A stretch of DNA of 64,000 bases from Bimastos eiseni (taxonomy: Eukaryota > Annelida > Clitellata > Crassiclitellata > Lumbricidae). Positions within the stretch are counted from its first letter, which is position 1. Each line of letters starts with the position of its first letter. The DNA lies in assembly GCA_959347315.1 (NCBI GenBank), contig OY365819.1:24320495-24384494 (forward strand). Reading direction: 5' to 3'. This document shows, one piece after another, positions 26,010 through 37,289 of this stretch. The notes under the pieces are model-generated. The model did no database searches. It had not been told where the DNA came from and saw only the letters and a list, made by a program, of their open reading frames with translations. The position numbers and the translations under genes were made by a program.

Positions 26010-27482
26010 GAGCGGTGAAGCTAGGGTATTGTGCACCCGGGGGACAAACTACAGAATTGGCGCCCCTTAGGGGCTGTCCAAAAATGACATCACGCGCCGA
26101 TGTATGACGAGGGGAGGGTCGACGAAATGTGACGTCACATCATCAAACAAAACATACAAATTCGCAATTATATTAAAAACTTTTTCTCAATTAGACAAGT
26201 TCCGCTTAATTAACAACAATTGTTTACCACAATTTTGCAACAATAATTGTGATTATTAATTTGTAATTTTGAATTGTTGACTTTTGCACTCGGTGTCAAT
26301 ATTGTGGTTTTGGAAGTGAGGCAACCATTCTGTTATACACAAGCAGGAATCAATTATTTGACTAGAACACATCAAGCCAGAGAGAGTCGCTGCACGTCCG
26401 CAACGTGAACTAATGATGGTAAACGTAAATGAAGTAGATGGAGAGAGTGCAGTTTGGATAGGAGAAGAAGAACTGTATCTGAAAATTATGAATGGAATAT
26501 CCATTGAAGAGGATGATGAGATCCAAGCCCTCCATATTTACTCCATGAAGGAGCATTTTGCTTTTTCGTGGGAGAATGGAGAAGCATAAAATTTGGATTA
26601 TTTCAAGTTATTATTTTCAAGCATTTTCTACGCATCTTGTGGAATGCACAATGAATGTAATAATTCTGCTTTCTCCATTTACCATCGTTCGACGATATAG
26701 TTTTATAGTTTTTTATAGTTACAATTACCTTATTTGAAAATTATAAGAAACTATGCATATACATGTAACATTCTGGACATCTTTGTTCAGGGAGTGCAGA
26801 GTTTTGTGACGTCATATTTAAGGGGTTATGACGTTTGTCACGACTTGTGACGAATGGAGGGGGTCAAACTTGGTCAACAATTGTGTGATGTCATTTATGG
26901 ACGCCTTTTTCTAATTCATTTCACATTTTTAAAATATTATATTCAAAGGTTATTCATACATGACTGTCGTAGGCAGCATAAAAAAAAATTTTTCTTTATT
27001 TAACTGTCGCAAATTGGTCAATAACGTTATCACGTTATGTTTTCTCCAATGTTTCTCGTTCGATGCTAAGAAAAGCAAGATCGCCGAGACGATCTTGTCT
27101 TTTTGAAGACCGCAATAATAAAAAAATTAGCTTCAATTTGCTTAGGGACCGCTCACAGCCACAGCATGCAATTGAAATAGCTATTGTTAGAAAATTTTCA
27201 GTGAAATGCGTTAATTTGGAAATGCGTAATCAGTATTATGGCGCCCCTTACGGACTCTTATTTATCACTGATCAGTGTGCCCCGAGGGCGCCAAAATCGT
27301 ACTTGACAACCTGTTTATATTCAGGATATTTGGGGGCGGCGCAAAATTTAATCTTACTAACTTAGTTGGGATAAATAAATTTGCATAAAATAAATTAAAT
27401 TAAATTTTTTAATCCTCATTTTGGCGCCCCTCCAACTTGGCGCCCGGGGACAGATTTCCCCATACTCCTAGCTACGCCTCTG
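26010..27482. mobile_element. hAT-like non-autonomous element with 8-bp target duplication
   Basis: The right end in reverse complement reads 'cagaggcgtagctaggagta' and the left end 'gagcggtgaagctaggg', a diverged inverted repeat of the hAT type. The 8-bp sequence atgagggc flanks it exactly on both sides (26002-26009 and 27483-27490) and interrupts the mariner transposase. Short 'ggcgcccc' blocks lie inside both ends. ORF 27063-27365 has no recognised domain. It contains the separate element at 26069-26912. Confidence 0.85.
26069..26912 (-). mobile_element. Non-autonomous DNA transposon, copy B, nested in the hAT element
   Basis: Ends are inverted: left 'gggctgtccaaaaatgacat', right in reverse complement 'aaggcgtccataaatgacat'. 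In reverse orientation it aligns with copy A (12807-13360), sharing 'tgctccttcatgga' and 'aatggttgcctcacttcca'-like blocks. No coding capacity was recognised. Removing it leaves a hAT-like element of roughly 630 bp. Confidence 0.7.
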
Positions 27483-27740
27483 ATGAGGGCGCATTGACGC
27501 GGATATCGGAAGATTTGCCTCAGTTGTATTGTATTGAATAGGAACCCATCAACAAGGCCATCAAAAACGTTTCAGAGAGACTCGGAGCACGTGTGGCAAC
27601 TGGTGGTGGACACATTGAAAACAGTTTGTGAAACACTTAGAAGTTTGTACCTAGACTCGGCAAAATGCCAAAACTTCTGTGCTATAGGACAATCGAACTG
27701 GTCGGTGGTGTGAATAAAACATGTATGACTTTCAGCATTG
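27483..27740 (+). pseudogene. Tc1/mariner transposase, 3' part
   Basis: Continuation of 25495-26009 beyond the duplicated atgagggc. Reads ISEDLPQLYCIE, then a stop, then INKAIKNVSERLGARV and ATGGGHIENSL before the final stop. This is the usual C-terminal region of the mariner transposase. The downstream terminal repeat was not identified with confidence. Confidence 0.75.
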
Positions 27741-28299
27741 TATTGTATTATTTATAAATGTACGTGTTTCGAAATTCACATAGTACATGAATCATATGCG
27801 CTTCCAGAGCGGGAGACCGAGAGCAAACATGGTCTTGTGGCGGTGAAAAGGAGCATTTGGCCCACCAGCTAGTAAGGAGTAACGATAGATGGAACTGGGT
27901 CTACTGTATGACGTAAGGCCAATGAATGCAAGGGTTCGAGTTTTAGTCGTAGCTTGCAGGTCAAAGCGATCGTGCTGGTCAAGTGAGCTTAGCGGCGATG
28001 AGAAGAGAAATAGGACGCCAGGCAGATGAGGTCAGGCGGTGACCGAACAATTCAAGAGGTGGATGAATTTGTAAGTGTATTTATACCAGATATCGGCATG
28101 TAGTAACTGGCATTTATGAAATATTCAGAATGGTAGCGAAATAAAAAGTCATTCTTCATATTATCCATCACATGTCTGGTTATTGTAGAGTCATGGTCAG
28201 CATATTGGGAACGTGTCGCCTTCTAACTAGAGTAGTCCTTCACTGTAGAGAAAGCTAGAGAATATTACAAAATTGTCTTAAACCAGACATATGCTAGAT

Positions 28300-29647
28300 C
28301 AGAGATGGGCGACCTACGGCCCGCGGGCCGCATGCGGCCCATGGAGAAGTTTAATGCCGCCCGCGAGACCTGCCAGCTCGATTATTATTTTTTTAAATGT
28401 ACACAATTGTTTGTAAAATTCTTAGCAAATTTATAATCCCGGTGTCAAAATTTCAAAAATTATAACATCATCAGTTAATTACTATTCATAATATTAAGAA
28501 ATATTAAGAGCATCATATGGCAAATATAAAAAAAATTACGATGTATATTTTTGTAGTTGGAGTGAGTTTTCTAGCCCGTCAACTGCACCTTGTCATCTAG
28601 TCACTTCCTGAAAATTTTGATATATTGTCTGCTGCATGATTTCAAGTTTGGATAGTTTACTGTTTAAACTATTTGAATTTAATTAATATTAAGAAAATAA
28701 TTTAATTTAAAATAAAAGAGAAAAATTGATGACGAGTGTAGGACATTCAACAAAGACTGGACAGCGTAGTTTTTTTCCAATGACATTAAAACTAATGATG
28801 TGTGCTTAATATGTCGGGAGTCGGTGGCTGTTTTCAAAGAATACAATCTCAACCGACATTTTGAGACGAGGCCTGGAAATCTCGGAGTGAATTTAAGTGA
28901 AACCGAATTACAGTGCAAAGCTGATGACTTGGTGAGAAATATAAAGCAGGAAAAACAACTTTTGCCAAGCCGATCAAGAAGCTTCAACAAAGGCCAGTTT
29001 AGTTATTGCACACAGAATCGTGAAAAGCAATAAACCGTTTCTGAAGGGGGAATTCGTAAAGGATTGCATACTTGATATTGCCGAAATTATCTGCCCGGAA
29101 AGTAGGTATAAGTTTGAAAATATTTCATCGTTGCGAAGAACAGTGGTTCGGCGCATTGATGATATATATAGGAGGATCTCTCGGACCAGTTGTTAAATAA
29201 AATTAAAACATTCAGATGATTTTCTTGAGCACTGGATGAAAGCACTGACATACGAGACACAACACAGTTGCTTATCTTTATTACACTTATTGATGCAAAT
29301 TTGGATTCTATACTACGTATTTCAACAAGTACTTTGACTCCAAATTATGAAAAACTATAGCTAAAAACTGTGTGCAATTTCAGAAATCTCATTAAATATT
29401 GTGTAAGTAGACCTATGCAAGCCTATTGTAACTAAATAACAACCACAATCAGACTTACTAACTAACACCGTCTGGTTTCAGTTATTTTTACTAATATTAG
29501 GCCTTCGGTCAATATGTCATTATAATTATTTTGAATTTGTTAAAAATGTGTTAAATTTATAGTCTCTCTACTATAGATTCCTCATGCGGCCCTCCGAAAT
29601 TAATAACTTTCATGCGGCTCTCGGACAGAAAAGATTGCCCACCCCTG
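28300..29647 (+). mobile_element. hAT element with relic BED-finger transposase
   Basis: Left end 'cagagatgggcgacctacgg' and right end in reverse complement 'caggggtgggcaatc' are typical hAT termini. Flanking 8-mers tgctagat (28292-28299) and tgctaggt (29648-29655) differ at one base. The relic transposase reads MCLICRESVAVFKEYNLNRH (zinc-finger type C..C...H), then GEFVKDCILDIAEIICPES, then VVRRIDDIYRRIS at about 28797-29180, followed by decayed sequence with stops. The N-terminal finger and layout resemble the hAT transposases related to vertebrate ZBED/GTF2IRD2-type proteins. Confidence 0.8.
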
Positions 29648-29697
29648 TGCTAGGTAATATGGAGAATACCGATATCTCGTCTAAATACACTTACAAA

Positions 29698-29768
29698 CTC
29701 ATCCGGTGCCGAACTGTCCGTCGTCGAATTGTCCGGCGCCGAACTGTCCGGCGCCAAATTGTCCTAGA
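29698..29768. repeat. Short GC-rich tandem repeat
   Basis: About four imperfect copies of a 16-bp unit around 'gtccggcgccgaact'. The small arginine-rich ORF across it is a product of the repeat. Confidence 0.75.
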
Positions 29769-29769
29769 A

Positions 29770-31500
29770 CCGGTCACTCATATGCTTTGTTGATTGGCCA
29801 GTACACATGCGACCGATATATAAATGTAAGATACTTGAGTTTAACCAGAGCAATAGAGTGTTATTGAATGTTGTCAAAAGTGAAAGCAGATAGGTGAACA
29901 TTATGTTTATACAACTGACCGAACCGTTTTTCGTCTGTCAATCTGACAATTAAACTGTTAAACTTTTTTAGACTGTCAGCTAGTAGTCTAAGACGACAAT
30001 TGTTCTATATCTGCCATTCATTACTTCCCCAAATGTTTGAGAGATTGATGAATTTTCAGGGGTCGCTAGGTCGGTCACGTAATGTTTTTTCATCATGTCG
30101 GCATGGAATTTGGCAATCTTTTCTCAATTTCATTCAGAAATTTAAATAATAATTATTATTTGACTTAAATTTAAATTGTAAGCGTAAAATTATATATTGT
30201 TTCAACTGAACATAGGAAAATGGTCCAAAGTGTTAAATGTTGCAATAGACAAGCAAGATCTTATCCTGAATGATGCATTTGCTGCTATCTGTCATCTTCA
30301 CCAGCGTGACCTTCGAGCAGGCTTTGAATAGGTCATCCTCTGATCTTTTACTGGTCTAGGAGGTCTGAATCATGAAAATGGTTCTCTTAATAAAGTCGTT
30401 CGCAATTGGAATGGCTAGTATTCGCAGATGGTTTTATTGAAGGATGAAGCCGTCTCTTTCATTCATGTGCAAACGTCACAGATGAAATTATCTCAAGGCT
30501 ACTTCATATGTTACCTGGTCAATGAGTAGTCATCCTCACCTGGTCAATGAGTGGTCATCCGGGATGAATCCTCCTCAATGCAGCAACGTCAAGCATTCCA
30601 GTTGGTCCAAGTAAGGAGCTGAATATAACGGCAATTGGAAATTCCATGAAAAAATAGCTGCATACCACCCAGGCAAATCCTGTTCAATTGGATTGCCCAT
30701 AAAATGTTAAACACCGTTCTTCAGGCCAGTAATGTCAAACAAGGCAAAGGTGACAACTAAAGATGCGACGTTGCCGGACTTTTCATCTTCGTCTAGTCGA
30801 AGTCAAACAGCCGCAGTTATAGGTTATGTGAAATAACTTATAATATCTATATATAAATATATACATGTATATACATTCATACCACCTGTAACGTGCTACT
30901 CCTTCACATCTGCAACTCTCCTACCTATCGCCCGAAGCCGAATGTCTTATTCTCACGTTACCTATAACTCCTACATTTAGCTGTCTTCAATAACCACCTT
31001 TGGTAAGCATAAAAGCATGTATTCTCCATAAAAGATGAATGCGAATTATATATGGATCTAGTTTTTCTATTCCATTTGCAATTTTGTTTAGTCGGTTCGA
31101 AGTCATCAAAATTGATAAAATAAAAAAATCCTAGTTGCCATCTTCATATGTGAATTTAAATCTAATCCGTTTGATGGAAGCCATAAAGATTGCGTTATGT
31201 TATTATTTAATGCATGCTCAAATTTCTCAATGCTCACATAATTATACGAATACGTGTTGTACATAATTATATGTTCACGGCTATATTCAGTTTCACATCC
31301 TTATATGTTTTTCTTATTACATTCATGATTTCTGACTTCTATTAACCACTCACTGAGTAGCTATCAGTCGATTACGAACCAAAGCGAAGCACTAATTAGA
31401 TAATGTTTCAGAAGATAAATCATCGGCCAAGACAAGACAAAGAAGCAGTTTATGATGGAAGAATAGATGCTAGGAAATGCATTTTAAATTGAGAACGAAA
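29770..31500. other. No recognisable gene
   Basis: AT-rich sequence with no ORF of interest. A short 'cacctggtcaatgagtagtcatc' direct duplication is seen near 30515-30560. Confidence 0.5.
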
Positions 31501-31509
31501 TGAGAACGA

Positions 31510-31590
31510 CTGAACACAGCGAACAGATAAAGGTAGAGAGAGACGAAAAGACAGATAGAGATGGAGGTATATATATGTATGTATATATAT

Positions 31591-31625
<35 letters not shown>

Positions 31626-32075
31626 GACAGACAGACAGACAGATAGATAGAGAGAGAGAGGGAGAGTAAGCGAGAGAGCGAGAGAGAGACGTAGGGAGAA
31701 AGAGAAGGTAAGCATATAGAGGTAGAGAGATGGAGAGAAATACAGATAGAGATGAAGGGAGGAGGGAGGGAGAGAAAGAGAAGAGTAAATAGTAGACAGA
31801 TAGAGGTAAAGGTAGAGAGAAAAAGAGAGAGAATGAAAGGAATGGAGAGAGGAAGGGAGGTAGGGAAGGTCGGATTGAGGACGTAGAGAGGAGGAGGAGG
31901 AGGGAAGAGTGGAGGGAGGAAGGGAGTGGGTAAGAGAGAAGAGTAGACACATGTGAGGTAGAGAGAGAGACAGAGACAGAGACTGACAGACAGACAGAGA
32001 CAGAAAGAGAGAATGAGAGAGGGAGCATGGGAGGGAGGGAGGGAGGGAGGGAGGGAGGGAGAGTGAAGAGTAGAC

Positions 32076-32121
<46 letters not shown>

Positions 32122-32502
32122 GTAGGGAGAAAGAGAAGGTAAGCATATAGAGGTAGAGAGATGGAGAGAAATACAGATAGAGATGAAGGGAGGAGGGAGG
32201 GAGAGAAAGAGAAGAGTAAATAGTAGACAGATAGAGGTAAAGGTAGAGAGAAAAAGAGAGAGAATGAAAGGAATGGAGAGAGGAAGGGAGGTAGGGAAGG
32301 TCGGATTGAGGACGTAGAGAGGAGGAGGAGGAGGGAAGAGTGGAGGGAGGAAGGGAGTGGGTAAGAGAGAAGAGTAGACACATGTGAGGTAGAGAGAGAG
32401 ACAGAGACAGAGACTGACAGACAGACAGAGACAGAAAGAGAGAATGAGAGAGGGAGCATGGGAGGGAGGGAGGGAGGGAGGGAGGGAGAGTGAAGAGTAG
32501 AC

Positions 32503-32553
<51 letters not shown>

Positions 32554-32558
32554 TTCAT
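31510..32558. repeat. Kilobase purine (GA) tract with 431-bp tandem duplication
   Basis: Almost pure purine on the plus strand, built of GAGA, GACA, GGGA and GATA motifs. The block beginning 'gacgtagggagaaagagaag' at 31688 repeats at 32119, and the two copies look nearly identical up to the long (GA)n run that closes each. Three very long serine/leucine-rich minus-strand ORFs (up to 362 codons) are artefacts of this composition. Confidence 0.9.
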
Positions 32559-32784
32559 TTTAAATTGCTCAATGCTCGTCCTGTGTTCAGACTGCTTCTT
32601 CTATCTCTGAGTTTTCCAGTCATTTCGTCCATATTCTGTCGTATGAAAAGTTTTAATTGCATGCATTAGAATAATGATCTCGTGTCTTTGTCAGTTCACC
32701 TGCAAATGTGAAACATTGTGACCTTTAAGGTTATCTGTTAGAACTATTTATTAGGTGATAGACAAAAGTAGTTCGATCAATTCG

Positions 32785-33480
32785 TTTGTAATTAAGTAAG
32801 TAAGTGAGTAAGAAAGAATAGTCGTTGTTAGACTACCAGCAAGCGCACGGTAGCTTACATAATGTAAAAACAATAGTATCAGATTTAAACAAAGTCAAAG
32901 AACATTCTCGCATTGAAAGTACTTCTGACAAATATACCAACGCCAACAGAAATTGCAAATAGACAAAATGTGTCAGCAATATGATTCTAACAAACTAGTC
33001 TTTTAGTCTCATATACAAAGAAATCTGGATAACGCAATTCAATGTGTGTCTAAAAAATATGAGTTTCATGTGTGTAGTGTAATTTAATAATCTACATTAG
33101 ACTACCAGCAAATGCATAATAGCTCACAATTTCAAACAAAGTCAAATAACATTCGCATGGTGAAAGATTTCTTTTCAAAGGTATCAACTCTAGTTAGGAT
33201 GAGGTCATGTGGCCTGGGTCGCATGTTGTAAGGGGTGATGTTACGAGGGGGAGCAGGTTACGAAGGACGTGGCATGGATTCAACAGGGCTGAGCGGAAGA
33301 GAGCAAGGTCAGCGTTAGAGCAGTGCTATTCAAAAGACGAAGCATTAACAGGAAGGAAGTCAGCGCGGGTCAGTTTTTTGGATTGTCGGGCCATACAGCA
33401 AATTTGGTCAATGTGTGCCTCAAAACCAACTCTATCAGACATGGTCACACCCATGACGTCAGCATTGAATTAATAGATGC
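32785..33480 (-). mobile_element. LINE 3' end, minus-oriented copy
   Basis: Reverse complement of 22865-23500, including the 'taagtaagtaag' tail at 32795-32805 and the coding remnant ALLNPCHVLRNLLP. It extends further 5' with GVTMSDRVGFEAHIDQIC (about 33400-33460), the block that follows the reverse transcriptase in CR1/L2-type elements. An internal deletion seems to join this block directly to the C-terminus. Confidence 0.7.
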
Positions 33481-35530
33481 TTAATAAACTGCGCCGCGAT
33501 GACCCTACACGAAAATGTATTGAAGGGTTCTACGTCTTTTAATCGCCCGTCAATTGATCTCCCGCCAGATGATTCCATGGAGATAAGAGCAGCTCTAAGC
33601 CACTGCCAATACCCTGTCTACTCGCGTATTAAAATAAGAAAAATAGTCGTCGTCGTCGTCGTCATAATCATCGTTGTCATCATAAACGTCATCAGTGGTT
33701 TGGTCCTCTCTCGTTTGAGGGTCTTTCGTTATGTACCTGGGTGTCAATCGTGTCTGATCATTACAAATTGTATCCTATCCACATGCAGGTGTAAATGAGG
33801 CAACCTATATCAGAGGCATCTGCTGTTGTTCTCATTGTTACTCATAACAGACGAACATTTAAATAATTCTCCATTTATAGGCCTACGTCACAGATCCTGA
33901 TTAGATGCTAGGTTCGGTTGTATTGTACCTAGGAATTCTTCGAGATGCATTGCCTGCATACACCCTTGACATTAAATTGACTTGAATGCCTTGTAGTAAA
34001 ATGCTTGGTGCGAGATCGGTAACAAATTGCAGTCCACAGGTCCAATTTTAATTGCCAAGTAATAGTTACAAATGTACTTTGTGATGAGAAACGACCCCAG
34101 AAATGTCGGTCTTTTCGCGTATTGGTAAGACCATGCCTAATACGACTTCGCTTTATGGTCATCTCATAAAGTTTATCGCTTGTCAAAGTAGCCTAAATGA
34201 CAATAGGTCTATGTAATGGACCATTGTCACTGGTGCTTTTTTGACATCAATAAACCCTCACAGACGAAAGAATACCTGAAGCGAATAAATAATCTGCAAA
34301 CCGTAACGAAAAGATCATTTTCATAAACCTGGCCTACACTTTAGTCATGAAATATTATGACATGAATTCAATATCTTCGTCACACGGCGTGACTTAGCCA
34401 TGTTCATTGATCGAACTGTAAGTTGCGGACAGCGGACACTAACATTATAGGCCACTCCAGGGTTCTTCTGTAATTTGCCGAGTGACAAGGACACTTTTTT
34501 CTGTTCTACGACACAACAGTGCTATTGCTTTTCATGTATGAGTTTAAAATACATTTAGCTTTTAGACAACACTCATCGTTAAAGTGATCAACTTTTGAAA
34601 AGTTAAAGAAAATAACACTGATCAGGTTTCATACATGTACATATAGCAGAGTCGACAGAAACTACAGATTCATCTATTCAAAGTAAGTGAATATTTGCTT
34701 TGGGTCTTTTGTAGATAGCGTCCAAACAGTGAGGTTACGGAAGAAATAAACAAGAAACGTTACCTAAAAGTAAATACTAATGTCATGAAAACTTATAGCA
34801 CAAGGAAATAATTAAAATATCTCGATATAAAGTGCTATCTCACATCCTACCAGTGATGTGCACTAGTAAGAAATAATTTAAAGTATCCAGGTCAGGCAGT
34901 CAACAAGAAGGTCTTCCTTTAAAGAAATAAGTTTAATAGGTAAAACTTCATGCCGCAAAAAGTATTTTGCAGCGGAATTCAATATCCACTGCAGTTATTT
35001 TAAAACGTTGCTCTCCTGCGGAGTCAAATCGAATGGAGTAACAAAGGTGAAGCTGAAATTTGACAGAAATGTCAATCAAATAACCGATCTACTGTATATG
35101 GCAAACAAATTCCATTATTTTTCGCGCAGTTGTCCTCAAAATGCCTGCAATATGCAATTCCTTTCTGTCATACATGTCTCAAATTTCAACAAATTTCTCA
35201 CTTTCCTGCGCTAATCTCTAATAACTTTTGCGCTAAATGAAATAATGCCCAGACTTGACTTGAAAGAAAGTAGCTAAGTGTCAAATTTTAAATTAACAGC
35301 TAAACTTATTTCAGTCTTCATTGGGGAAGTACATGTAGGCAACACTGACAACTGAAAATGGAACAAAATAAAGTTAATTGAAGTGGATTTGATTTAGAAA
35401 GCAAGTTCACTGCAATCAGTCATTTAACGCAAAAAACGACTTTGAGGAAGCTCACAATTGTATTCTGGCATGTCAGGCGCCTAATAACATTGGATATATG
35501 TTTTACAGCGGATTTGAGACATAGCATACA
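33481..35530. other. No recognisable gene; upstream region of channel copy 2
   Basis: Short microsatellite of 'gtcgtcgtcgtcgtc' at about 33645. The rest is AT-rich with no domain-bearing ORF. Confidence 0.45.
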
Positions 35531-35540
35531 CTTATAAAAT
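35531..35540 (+). promoter_or_regulatory. Possible TATA box for channel copy 2
   Basis: 'cttataaaat' lies 131 bp upstream of the first ATG in an otherwise plain context. Position and match are compatible with a core promoter, but chance occurrence in AT-rich DNA is quite likely. Confidence 0.25.
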
Positions 35541-35670
35541 AAGTCTATAGCTTCGCGTGTTGACTTGGATCCCCCTTGGAAAACGCATTCTCATACATCT
35601 AGGCTGCAATTTTTCGTTCAATGCACTCACGAAAGGAAGTTCTTTGTTGAATCTGTAGAAACAAGAAAAG

Positions 35671-36241
35671 ATGAGTCATCCATTCACGCTCGAGAACATG
35701 GAGGAAGGTGAAACGTTGTCAAATGAGAACATTGGAGATTTTGAAAAACCAAAAGCAAACCAGGAGGAGTCGGTGGCGCAAAATATTCAAATGAAGTCAA
35801 GACAAAGTACAGGGGTTGGCGCTAATGATTCTGTCATTGATCTTGATGAAGTTGCAGAAAGTCCAGTTGGTGACATGGAACTGATATACGAGGAAATGAA
35901 TATAACGGAGAAAAGAAGATGGAGTCTGTTCAAGATCCTGCGAGTGGTCTTGAGACATCGGATTGAAACCTTTGCACACGAAGTATCCATTGTGGGTCTA
36001 ACCTACTTGTTTAAACCATCAAACCACAAGATTGGCTTCATTATCCGAAAAGTCATGTGGACATTGCTTCTCCTCTTCGGAACAGGTTTCATGTTTTTTC
36101 AGATTTATGACCGCACGTATTATTTTCTGACATATCCAACCATCGTCAAATATCAAGTGGCTTACAACCGATCTCTGAACTTTCCCACGGTTTCCATCTG
36201 TTCCGAAGTTGTATTCAGCAAGAGTGCTGTACTTTCACTAG
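35671..36241 (+). CDS. DEG/ENaC (acid-sensing-type) channel, copy 2, exon 1
   Basis: First coding exon of a sodium channel subunit of the DEG/ENaC family; such subunits form trimers in the plasma membrane. 190 codons: a 100-residue acidic cytoplasmic N-terminus, then FAHEVSIVGLTYLF at the position of the family's conserved His-Gly gating motif (here Val-Gly), then TM1 around VMWTLLLLFGTGFMFFQI, then the post-TM1 segment AYNRSLNFPTVSICSE with the first extracellular cysteine. The ATG has A at -3 and is the first in frame. The exon ends 'cactag' before donor 'gtaact', phase 1. Exons 2, 3, 3b, 4 and the last exon follow below, giving at least 457 residues, near family size. One expected exon between 4 and the last was not found. 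Confidence 0.9.
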
Positions 36242-37248
36242 GTAACTAAATCAAGTTATCAAGTTTTATCTATTTTTCTAAACTTTCTCAACCAATTTCA
36301 ATTAAGCGCAATTTCTTTTGCGTGTTTACTTCTATTGCCATAATTACAACCTCTAGTTACATCACAACTAGTACCACTAATACTCATTCTTCTTATGATT
36401 CGTCTTTATCTGCTAATGAGTTTTCATTTTGCATCTAAGTATTAAATGATGTTAAATGTAATTATTTATTTAATTTATTTATTATAGTTTATTAAACGTT
36501 CGGGCAACCCGCAGCAAGCTACATTCCACAAAACATAAGTAAATGCACAGTAAACAAAATAAGGAAAGATAAATGTTAGATACTTAGAGAGCGACATTTT
36601 TAGAAATATTAAAGAACTATAGTTCATAACGACTGAACAATATCCTTGACATAAAATATGTAACGTCCCTGATAGGAAGAAGGAAGGGACGTGGTCTAGA
36701 CTGTAAATGTGTCTAGTAATTGACGGAAAGTACTGTTTGAGACATGGGCATCAGCACTGATCGCAGCCCAAAAATGAAGGCATCAGCAGCTTATGTCACT
36801 GATTAATTAGTGCCGAAGTGGGAGGGAAGTAGATGAAAGAATTCGATACGTCCCCGATCAGCAGCTGAGGTCAGGCCCCACCAAGTCGCAGACACATTCA
36901 GAAGATGAAAGATTGTGGTTGCACCAGTGACTATGGACAGGGCATCAATATAAATTTATATTTATATCAACGTGTCCAAAAACATCTCAATGCACATAAA
37001 GCGGAATTTTTACATTATTATTATTTTTTATTATTATTATAATGATCATTTTTATTCGTGAACCAACGGACAAGGTACAGACTCATTAGTTCGTTATTAA
37101 ATACGTTAAAGTCAATCAGTTTCCTGTCTCACTATAGTACCATTCAGAGTCTGAGATGCCCAGAACTGACACAGAGTTACCGATTTGAAGTGCGACAAAC
37201 ACACGCTGAAGGAGATGACTGGTCTCAGCTGGTCGCCTGTTGCTGCTG
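36242..37248. other. Intron 1, left part
   Basis: AT-rich. The segment 36470-36960 ends, on the minus strand, in an A/T-rich tail and may be a retroelement 3' end, but no coding remnant supports it. A LINE occupies 37249-39135. Confidence 0.4.
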
Positions 37249-37250
37249 TG

Positions 37251-37289
<39 letters not shown>

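Noticed and set aside
31450..32558. Minus-strand ORFs of 192-362 codons, Ser/Leu-rich
   Set aside because: Complete dependence on the GA/GACA tract and the same quality in more than one frame; no domain, no start context.
36470..36960. Possible retroelement 3' end in intron 1 of channel copy 2
   Set aside because: Only an A/T-rich tail on the minus strand; no coding remnant and no second copy in the window.
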